Assembly (NCBI GenBank): GCA_029339195.1
Contig: JAPTJF010000556.1
Coordinates: 1-37,148 of the forward strand
Origin: Micractinium sp. NFX-FRZ
Taxonomy: Eukaryota; Chlorophyta; Trebouxiophyceae; Chlorellales; Chlorellaceae
Length of the DNA stretch: 37,148 nt
Direction: 5' to 3'
Made by a program: the position numbers and the translations under genes. Under the pieces are notes generated by a model. It saw only the letters and a list, made by a program, of their open reading frames with translations, was not told where the DNA came from and ran no database searches. Shown one piece after another: positions 1-9,500 of the stretch (position 1 is its first letter; the number at the start of each line of letters is the position of its first letter).

Positions 1-218
1 GGGACTGTGCCACGTGGCTGGTACACCCTGCCACACAAGCAGGCTTTCCCATCGTGTGCACTCATGGAAAGCTGGCGGCAGGAGGGTGTCCGTCAGCTTG
101 TTCTCGCCCGGTCTGCGCGCCCCTGCGCCGCTCTGCAAAAGCTTGACCGTCGCAAGAACCTGCTGGAAGCGCCGGACGCGACCTTGTCCTTCAACACACC
201 GCCTGCCCGGCCCCGCAG

Positions 219-2406
219 GCGCGGCCGCTGCCGCCGCCGCGGCCTCGCCGGCGGCCGCTCCCCTCGCAGGGGTGCCTGCTTCCGCAGCCAAGTGTGTTGC
301 CAACCCTGACCACCCAATTTACGAGCCTTTCGAGTACCCAAAGGCCAGCTGGCTGCCTGAGGAGGTGTCTCCCTTTTGGCAGTGCGACGGCGCCTGGTTT
401 GGCTGCCGCCGGTGCAGCGAGGATGGCAGCAGGTGTGCCGTCTGCTGGGAAAGCTACGGCCTGGCGAGCAACGGGACCTGCGTGAAGGTGCGGCCAGTCT
501 GTGCTGCTCCACAAGCCGCATGCCTGCTGTGGTCGCGTGCTGTGCTGGCCTCCAGTGTCCCAAAAGCGTGCCCCGCCGCGGTGCGTGTGCTTGCAGCACG
601 GCTTGCGGGCAGGGCTGTCGCTGTATCTTTTGTTGAACATGCTGGAGAGCGGGCATATAGGCGTGCACATGCCATCGGTGAATGCCCATACCTTCCTAAA
701 CACCCGCACTGATCTTGCCTGCCCGCTGCTGCCAGGCCAGCAGCACCCATGACCTGACCTGACTTGCCCAAACTCCCGCTGCCTGAACGACTGCCTGCAG
801 TGCAACGCACCTGCACTCCTCCACCTCCACCAACCCACTAGTCCCTCATGCACTCTCCCACCAACCAACCTGACGTGTGCGCGCAGTGCGATGCCCCCAT
901 GACCGGAGACGGCCCGGTCTGCTCCTCCTGCGATGGAGACGACCCCTCCTTCTGCCTGGATTGCAGCCTGAACATTGAGGACTACAACCAGTTCCTGTGG
1001 TATGCCGACGCGCAGGGCGAGTGCCTCCAGGTGGGTCAGGCTGGGGGTGTGGGCCGACGTACACAGGGTGTGTGCGTTACAGTGGGTCAGGCTGGGGGTG
1101 TGGGCCTACACACCGGAGCACAAAGCAAGTCATGCGCCACACGGGAGGAGGGTGCGGTGAGAGGTGGGGGCTGGGCGGGGCCAGGGAGCACGGCAGCATG
1201 GGTGCATCAGCACGCGCCTGCAGTGGAGAGGGCAGGGGACGGGGAGTGAGCAGTGTCCACGCAGTCCCATGAGACAGCTGCTGGTTCCCGTGCATTTGAA
1301 CTGTAAATGATGAATGAGTGTCGCAACTGAACCAATTGGGTCGGTCAAGCTGGAGGCACACCAAGGGAGGTGGGGAGGGGCCAGAGGGAGGGAGTGATGA
1401 CACACAGCAGTGGCTTTTCACCAGCTCAGGGGGAGCCGCAACCCTCCTCCCCCTCACCACACATTTCACCTCCTTCCCTCACCACCCTCCCACTCACCCT
1501 CCTTCCATCAACGCGTGCAGTGTGAGACCGAGGTGGAGGGGTGCTACACCTGTGAGGCGCTCACAGGAGTGTGCAACTCGTGTGCACCTGGGGGAGGCAT
1601 AGTCAACGGCACCTGCATCCCTGCCTGCGCCGACGAAAACTGCTACCGGTGCAACGGCGACGCCGACACCTGCGAGGAAGGCGGATGCGCCTTTGACCAC
1701 TTTTTGAACGCAACCACGGGGCGCTGCCAGCCGGTGCGCCTGCGGGCTGGAGGGAAGCTGCGGGGAGGCTGTGAGGGGGTGGGGCACGGTGTGGTGGGGT
1801 GTGTGGGTAGGTGATACGGGGTGGCGGGGAAGGGGGGAGCATTAACGCAGGCAGGAAAGCTCAATTTTCAAGCAGGCTGCCGCACTGCTGCCGTGCGTGT
1901 CACCTGCAGCGGCCAGCCGGCGGCCCTGCGTCCTTGCAACTGCAACTGTACCTGTGTCCATGCGGCCTTGCAGTTGTCGTGCCCGCTGGCCTCCCCTCAC
2001 ACCTCCCCTCGCTCCCGCCGCCCCCGTGTGCACCCTGCAGTGCCCCCCGGGGTGCCTCGAGTGCGAGGACGGCACGGGGCGGTGCCGGCAGTGCACAGGA
2101 CACCCGGTGCCGCAGGGCGCGGCGGAGGAGTGCGTGCCGTGCTCCGACCCCAACTGCGACCGCTGCATTGTGTCACCTCATTTGTGCGAGTCGTGCCGCC
2201 AGGACGTCGGCCCCGGCAACCTGTATCTGACTTTGGGTGTCGACCTGCAGACCGGGCGGTGCGTGCCGTGCCAAAAGGGCTGCGACGGCTGCTGGTACGA
2301 CAGCTCCACCTGCAGCAGCTGCTCCCAGGGATGGCTCTGGAGCGAGGCGCAGCAGGCGTGCGAGCCGTGCCCGGGCGGGGAGTGCCTGTCGCCGCCGCTG
2401 CCGTGA
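219..2406 (+). CDS. Cysteine-rich, probably secreted or surface protein (5' end unresolved)
   Basis: Four exons join in frame: about 219-487, 887-1030, 1521-1733 and 2041-2406 (stop TGA). All three introns are GT-AG and phase 0. The product is packed with short C-x2-C and C-x4-6-C spacings (for example CVPCQKGCDGCW and CSSCSQGW), the pattern of furin-like or growth-factor-receptor cysteine-rich repeats, which are normally disulphide-bonded outside the cytosol. There is no catalytic motif. An Ala/Pro-rich stretch precedes the first cysteine and could be the end of a signal peptide. The first exon may start at the acceptor ending at 218, or an in-frame ATG at 14 may be used, so the gene may begin outside the window. 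The frame continuity and the constant cysteine pattern across exons make the coding call solid. The function is unknown. It converges with the oxygenase gene on the other strand. Confidence 0.7.
1029..1105 (+). repeat. Tandem copy of a 5' splice junction in the second intron of the cysteine-rich gene
   Basis: The exon end and first 24 intron bases at 1029-1054 recur almost exactly at 1081-1105, about 51 bases further on. The copy retains a GT inside its junction but has lost one G. It is one of many splice-junction copies in this window. Confidence 0.8.
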
Positions 2407-3092
2407 CGCCGCCTGCCCCAGCCTGGCAGCAGTGGCGTGGGCCGTCTTAGAGCCCCACGATCGCTGCACATGTATCTAACCTGTGACGGTTCATTTGCTG
2501 ACCATGCACAGACGTGGGTGCTCATGCTACTTGCTCCGTCCAGGCCTGTCTTCCTCTGCCACCTGCGCAGATCCTGCTCCCTTGAATAACCCGTTGCCTG
2601 CCATGTCATCGCTCCCACCCATCTCAGCTGTTGCATCACCCTGCCGCACGCATCAACCCTTTCTTCTACTCCCTGCTTTGCACTCTCACCGCTCCGGCTT
2701 CCACCCATCAAGCCTGCCACCATCACACCCCTGCAATCTGTCTTCCCTTCTAACACCCGCCCAAGCATTTCTCCCCCTGCCCTCAGCGCTGCCTGTTTTA
2801 TCTGCCTGCCTCCACCCTGCAAAATGCCTCTCCCAGCCCAAGCATTGCTCCCCATGTCCTCATCTCTGCACCTCTCCCTTCTGTCAACTGGCGGTTGCAA
2901 GATCTCGCACTCTCCCCGCCTTCATCTCGTGACCTCTGCCCCACCCCTGCCTGAAACACGTCTCCGCATTGCCAGCCTGGCTGCGGCCCACTTCTGGCCT
3001 GCCTTACGGACACATCAAGTTTTGTGACGATCACACGAAATGCAACATCCCCAGCTATTTTCGTGACTAGGTAACACAGCGCTGCCCGCGCC
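2407..3092. other. Convergent intergenic region with no gene seen
   Basis: This stretch lies between the stops of two convergent genes and must hold both 3' UTRs. It is C/T-rich on the plus strand. The open frames across it show no domain or splice-compatible extension. I find no TGTAA-type algal polyadenylation signal on either strand. Confidence 0.6.
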
Positions 3093-5718
3093 TCAGCCGT
3101 ACATCAGCCCCAGCTTCTGGAGGATGTACTCTCCCGCTCTGACGGCAGGGTAGCGCACAACGCCATCCCCGTCTCCTTTGCCCCCATCTCCACTGCCGCC
3201 GCCTGCTCCCGCCGCCACGTCGCCCATAGCCGCCGTGCCGGCAGGTGCACCCGTGTTGGTGGAGGGTGCCGAAGCAGCGCTGCTAGCAGCAGTGTTAGTG
3301 GGCACAATCGTTTCCACCAGTGTGTCAAAATCGGCGTTGCAGAAGAAGACGGCAGAGTGGCGTGCCGCGCTGGCGCTGCGGTTGACCACACGGTGCACTG
3401 TGCTCCTGCATGGGCAAAAGAAGGACGGGGCCAGCACAACAATTGGTTGGACGAGTTGCACGCTGTGCTCCTGCTGGGCGTGGGCATGTGATGGGCAGGC
3501 CATGCAGAGTGCACAGTGCTGTGCCACCATGACGGTGGCATGACACGGCGCAGAGGGGCCGCGGGCAGGGCAGCCAGCGGCTGGCAACCACAGCGTGGCT
3601 CAGCGCCCCGCACACCACAGCCTCCGCGGCCCGGCAGCCAGCGCAGGCACACGAGTAGTGTGCGTGAACACACAGGCCCCTCCGGCGCTGCGCTAGATTT
3701 CTGTCCGTGCTGCACAACACACAACACCACCGCCACCCTTAGTTGTCACCACAATATGCAACAGCAACAATAATGCTGAGTCCTGAGTGAGCCCCACCTG
3801 TAGGCGTCGCCCGTCCAGCGCTGCGCCAGGTCACCCAGGTTCACTAGGAAGCTTCCCGGCAGGGAGGGTGCTGCGAACCAGCTGCCATCCGCCAGCTGCA
3901 CCTGCATCCCCCACCAAGCGGAGGCAGGCGCGGGACAGTCATGGGGAGGAAGAGGAAGCTGCCAGGAAGGTGGCGGGGAGCGGGGGACCAGCTGCCATCC
4001 ACCGGCGCACCGGCGCATGTGCACTTGCGCCACCATTTCCGCGGAATCCAGGCCAGCGGCGGCAGCGGCGGCAGCAGCAGCAGCAGTATCAGGAGCCACA
4101 GCAATCAATCAACTTCTAATTCTGATTCCCTACCTCGATGCCCGGCTCGTCCTGGGCAACCATTGTGAGGAAGCCGCAGTCGGTGTGCGCCCCGCAGCCG
4201 CGCTGCGAGGCAGAGGCGCCGGTGGGGGGATACCTGCGTGCATGCGTGCGCAAGGAGGAACACGTGTTTGGGCGCCACTCCAAGGCATCCCTGCAATGCA
4301 TCCACGTCTTCCGGACAGCGCAAACAGAGTCATACCAATAGGGTGTGATCCTACATCTACATCCTGTATAAGCAACCTGCAGAACCCGCCTATGGTGTGC
4401 ACCCTAATCCTGCAAGCAAGCCCTGCAGAGCTCACCTGAAGAGAACCAGCTGGGCCACAGGGTCTTCACATCTGGAGGTGAAGTAGTCCTCGGGCTGCGC
4501 CAGCGCCAGCGCCAGCGCACGCATCAGCAGGCGCGCCACGCCCAGCAGCCGGCGCAGCGCCGCCTCCGCCTCCCGCTGCCAACCTGCAATGGGCCAGCAG
4601 TATCAGTTGTCACCCGTTGAGTTTGTGTACGGGTGGCCAGCTGCTGCAGCGCCGCCTCTGCCTGCTGCCTCCCCTCTGCAGCGGTACAGACAGCCAAGGC
4701 AAACGTGAGGGCGGGTAGCTGGGCAGTTGATTGGGTGCGCTGCTCCGCCGCAGTTAAAGCGCACCTGCCAGCGCCTGCTCGGGCGGCCACTGGTTGGGGC
4801 CGTGCATGGGGGAGGGAGGGCGGGGTTCGCCCGGCGCACGGTCCATGCCTAGCGTGAAGCTCTCCTGCAACCGGGGGGGACAAACACAAAGAGGAGTGTG
4901 GGGGCACCTAGATGAGCACATCACAGGTTGCGTTTGCCGAGTGGGATTCCCTACTTGGCAGGAGAAGGCCGCAATGAGCAGCCCAGTGACCAGCCGGCCA
5001 CACACAGCAGCACAACATGCTCTCAGCGGGGGGCTTTGGCGATTTTGGCAGCTTGCAAGCCCCGCAACCGGTGCCAGCAGCACACCCTGCGCTGCAAACA
5101 GGTTGCTGCATTGTTGCTACAAGCATGTACAGCCTCAGGAGCAAAGCACCAACTTCTCCAAGCAGCACCGACGCGACCACCATGCCCCAAAGCTGTGCTG
5201 CCTAGCAGGGCATGCCAAAAAAGTGCAGGCACCTTGGCGTCCCGCTGGCCATCCTCCGGGGTGCAGCTGTGCTGCCCATACTGCATGCTGTTGTACCTGT
5301 GGGCAGGCAGGCAGGCGGGCAGGCAAGGCCGTCTGTCTTCAAGCAGGAGGCAGGGCAGACCTGGTGTTGGGCTGTGCGGCGACAGAACCAAGGCGCCAAC
5401 AGGAGCGGCGGCGGTGGCGGCGGCGGCGGCGGCGGGCAGTGTCAAAGCACAGGCGGTGGCTCACCCGCGCGCAAGGTGCGACTTGCTGGCATTGATCGTG
5501 TCCTTGGTGGCCTGCGGCAAGTCGAACAGCCTGGCGGCCAGGCCCAGCAGCCGCGCGACCTCTTCCTGCGGCACCCCATGGCCTTGGATGTACAAGAAGC
5601 CGACTTGGCGGCAGGCGCGATCGACATCGAGCGCCACCTGAGCTATCACAGCCGCATCGCGGGGCTCCCCATCCCGCAGGGAGGAGAGGTCCACCACAGG
5701 GATAGCCTGCTGCTGCAT
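3093..5718 (-). CDS. 2-oxoglutarate/Fe(II)-dependent oxygenase, isopenicillin-N-synthase-like
   Basis: Seven exons in transcript order (5465-5718, 5233-5296, 4765-4864, 4436-4583, 4134-4233, 3798-3901, 3093-3405) give 360 residues, normal for the family. The N-terminal DIOX_N part reads IPVVDLSSL then GFLYIQGHGVP. Next come ESFTLGMD and GPNQWPPE, then the jelly-roll core. The iron ligands are H205 and D207 (GAHTDCGF) and H261 (STVHRVV). The 2-oxoglutarate contact is R272-x-S274 (ARHSAVFF). Such enzymes hydroxylate, desaturate or cyclise small molecules using 2-oxoglutarate and O2; the substrate cannot be inferred. The ATG at 5718 was chosen because it puts the conserved IPVVDLS five residues after Met, and the upstream open frame lacks an ATG. 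The C-terminus carries an Ala/Gly/Thr-rich insertion before the final YILQKLGLMYG. All junction phases agree. No targeting peptide is obvious, so it is probably cytosolic. Confidence 0.92.
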
Positions 5719-6518
5719 GGCCCGCAGGGACCCTAGAGAGTTGTGCTGTGAGAGTGAGCTGCGAGTAGAGGGTGTCGGTCTGCTTACAAACTCAGCAGCA
5801 GGGTACTTTGGTAGTACCGCCGACGCTGCCAATACTGGCAAAACAAAACCATGGGCCTGGTGACGAGGTGAAGACTGCTCTCAAAATGAAGTGGCAACAG
5901 TAGGACAGAAAAGGCCGAAAGGAGGCAGGAGAGCAGCGACACTTCACCATCCCCCAAGCCACCGCATCGTTGCCGCCGGTGCCCATGGAGGATGCAATGA
6001 TCACATGAGCGGCCGCCACTCGTGACTGAACACAGCATGCGCAAGCTGGTCTCGCTTCTGAGGTTGGTTTGTGATAGCAGTGAACGATACATAGAATCCG
6101 CGGATGGGGTGCAGCCATGCAGAAGCAAGGAGGGGGCACAGAAGTGGGGTGGACCAGGAAATGGGGAGGGGATGGCATTGCAATTTGAACCCTGGGGTGC
6201 AGAGGTGCAGAGGGGCGGAACGGGACCAGGGATATGAAAGGGCAGGGAGGAGAGGAGATGCACGGGATCAGGCAGGCACATGAAACGGCAGGGAGGGGAG
6301 GAGGCACGGAGGAGGGAGAGTGGCATGCAGGGTTCTGGGTGCGGCGACTCGTTGGCGCACCGTTGTGAGCTAGGGTGCGGGCTGAAGAGCAGGAAAGGAG
6401 GAGGAAACGAGGAAACAGAGGAAAGGAGGAGGCACTCTTGATTGCGCTGGGGACACACGCGGGCGTGTGCAGCCGCCAGCCGCAGCCATGCAGCCGTGTG
6501 CAGCTGTCAGGCATCACA
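5719..6518. other. Spacer between the aminotransferase 3' end and the oxygenase 5' end
   Basis: Both neighbours run on the minus strand, so this 800-base gap should hold the aminotransferase 3' UTR and the oxygenase promoter and 5' UTR. A TGTAA (minus strand, 784-788 of the 5 kb block, i.e. 5784-5788) is the only polyadenylation-like word I noticed. It lies only about 70 bases before the oxygenase ATG, so its role is doubtful. No further coding exon is supported. Confidence 0.5.
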
Positions 6519-9500
6519 TCACGAGGTGGCGGTGGCAGGTGCCTCGTACCCCTGCAGGGCCAGGCCGGAGCGGAACGCTGCCAGCACCAGCTCGACGTTG
6601 GATGGCTTGGCATTGTAGCCTGCGGGGGGGGGTGGGGGGTGGGGTGGGGGGCAGCAGCAGGGGGAGGGGTGGGTCGAGGTGGGGGAGTGCGACCGGCAGG
6701 GCCCCATGCTACGCCTGCTGCGCTGCCCCCAGCTGCAGCTGCCAGCTGGCCCAGCGCCTCTGCCACGCGCCAGGCCTGCCCGCAGAGGGGCCCAGGCCGC
6801 CCTGCAGCCCTCCCCCCGCACGCACGCCCCTTGTAGAACCCTCATGCCATCCCCAAAAAGTGGCCCGACTCATCAGGCTCAACTATACCGTTTCAAAAAG
6901 CGGGGGGTTGGGGGGGCGCAGCCCCCCCACATTTAAAAAAGTATATGGCCCCCCACCCCCATCACCCTTCCTAGGCTTTTAATGCTTTCAAGGCTAGTAA
7001 GGCCAGCCAGGCTAAGCTAGGCTCACCCAAGCTAGGCTCTTGATGCTATCAAGGCAAGTAAGTAAAAAGGCTAAGCTGGGCTCACCCATGAGGCCCACGC
7101 GCCAGACCTGGCCCACGCTGGGGCCCAGGCCGCCAGAGATCTCCACGCCATACGCATCCATCGCGTGCTTGCACAGGGCGGCCCAGTCCACGCCCTCGGG
7201 GACCTGCAGGCGGCGGGATGAGGCGCAGAGGGGTGGGTTGAGGGAGGGGAGCGGGAGTGCGGCGCATGCTAGACGCACTCAAAACCAGCAGCCTCCGAAC
7301 CCAGGTCAGTCCGCTGCTGTCCCTCCCACCCATCGGAGCATCAGGCCAAAGAGCAGCCCTCCTCTGACGATGGTCATGCTCACAGTCACCAGGCGGCCCG
7401 GGGCTCCCGACAAAACCGCCGCAGGCCCAGCGCCCACCAGCCCCCCACCCCGCCCACCGGCCCACACTCTTTCAAGGATGCGTGAGGCAATGCAGGGCTT
7501 CACCTTGATCGTGTTCACTGCTGCCAGCTGGTCCTTGGGGGCTCTCCAGCCCCCCACCCCACCCCGCCCAATCGTCCACAGTCCTTCAAGGAAAGATGGT
7601 GTGAGGCAATTCAGGGCTTTACCTTGATCGTGTTCACGGTTGCCAGCCGGTCCTTGGGGCTCTCCACAAAGCGCTGCAGGCCCAGCGCCTGCAGGCCGGC
7701 CCACATCTGGTCGTGGGCCGCCGCGTGGCGCGCCCACATCGCCTCCAGGCCCTCCTCCGCCACCAGGGCCAGCGCCTCGCGCATAGCGTACCACATGGAC
7801 ACCATGCCTGTGAGCAGTCAAGGTTAGGAATGCAGTTAAGGTTAGCAATGCAGTTGTGTGAAGGTCGGAGCCGCTCCTTGGCGCGCATTGCATACCACAT
7901 GGAGACCATGCCTGCGGGCAGTTAAGGTTAGCAATGCAGTTGTGGACGGTCGGAGGCGCTCCCTGGCCCGCATTTCCTTGCAGTATTTCCTTGCCGCCTG
8001 ACGAGCAAACAGCCATGGATGCGGCTGCAGCCCCAGCGCTCATCCTGAGCCGCCCTCCCACACCCCACCCAGGGGCGCGGGGCACGCACCGGTGTGGTGG
8101 TAGGCGCGGGGCGCGGGCGCGTCCCAGCCCCAGTAGTTGCCGACAAGGTTGAGGTCCCAGTTGTAGGAGATGACCTGCGCAGTGCAGCAAGGGGACATGC
8201 GGGGTGGAGGTTGGCGTATGCTCAAGAGCGCATGGGCGTCTGTTGCCCAGCCAGCCTCGGGGCCCAGTCATCAGAGATCACTCGAAGGGAGGCGGCGGGG
8301 GAAGCAGGAAGGGTGCTGGCTGCCGCAACGTGGACCTGCCAGTGGGCACTGCCGCTCCGCATGTGTGCACCAGTGCCCATTCCACTCCCTCTGTAGCGCA
8401 CACATGCAAGGAGTAGCACCCCTTGCTTCTCACCTTGGTCTTGCGGGTCTTGAGCTTCTGGTAGGCGCGCTCACTGAACATGACGGGGGCGGCGCCCGGA
8501 GGGGCGCTCAGGCACTTCTGGGAGCCTGCACCCAGAGGAGGGAGGAGAGAGGGAGGGGCGGGGGGAGGGGCGGGTGAAGGGAAGGGTGACGACGCAGGCG
8601 GGCCAGAATGCAACCACCGGCGGTTTGCTTGCTGGAGAAAGCTGGAGCTAACAATGAGGCACAGCGGTGCTCCGCATGGCAGCTACAGCCCACCCCCACA
8701 CCCAGCAACACTCGCGCCCTGCATGGAACCTAGCTTACCTGTGTACACAGCATCCACGCCCCACGCGTCGGCAAAGAAGGGCACGCCGCCCAGCGCCGCC
8801 ACCGTGTCCACCAGCAGGAGGGTGCCGGTTCGCTTGCACAGGGCCCCCACGCCCGCCAGGCTCTGCCGCATGCCCGTGGAGGACTCCCCCTGCAGCCAGA
8901 CGTGGCAAACACGCAAGAATTTGTCATTTGACATTGTTGTGGTGCGCTTGCACAGGGCCCCCATGCCCGCCAGGCTCTGCCGCACGCCCGTGGAGGACTC
9001 CCCCTGCAGCAGGGAGACGGGAATCCAGGCATGCAATCAGTCTGACATCTGTCGCTATCTCGCACAGGGGCCCCACGCCCGCCAGGCTCTGCCGCACGCC
9101 CGTGGAACACTCCCCCTGCAGCAGGCGTGGCGTGCAAGCAATACATGTCTACACTAATCATAGGTGCGGTGCACTTGCAAAGCCCCCCACCCCACCGGCA
9201 GCCTGGGCCAGCCGCTACTACTTTGCAAATTCAAGGAACAGGCAGGGGGCTGGCTTGCCTGGGTGAGGAAGAGCAGGGCGGGGCGGTGCTGTTCCACGGC
9301 AGCGGCCAGCTCCTCCAGCGAGAAGCTCTGGCCGGCATCCGCCTTCAGCTGCACCACCTTGGTGCCCAGGCGCTCCGCCATGTCGGCGGCACGCGCGCCC
9401 TGCAGCGGGGATTCGGAGGCAGTCATGGAAAGATGGTGAGCCGTGTCCAAGGTCTGCTGCAGCTGCACCGCCTTGGTGCCCAGGCGCACTGCCGTGCCGG

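Noticed and set aside
5719..5841. N-terminal extension of the oxygenase
   Set aside because: The frame is open but its first codon is TTG, with no ATG before 5718. The family normally starts just before the IPVVDLS motif.
6519..6545. Peroxisomal targeting signal on the aminotransferase
   Set aside because: The C-terminal residues ATATS do not fit the PTS1 tripeptide pattern, and no PTS2-like nonapeptide is seen near the start.
8943..9122. Regularly spaced repeats resembling a CRISPR array or satellite
   Set aside because: The units are copies of an exon start with its acceptor, with too few units and no spacer pattern.
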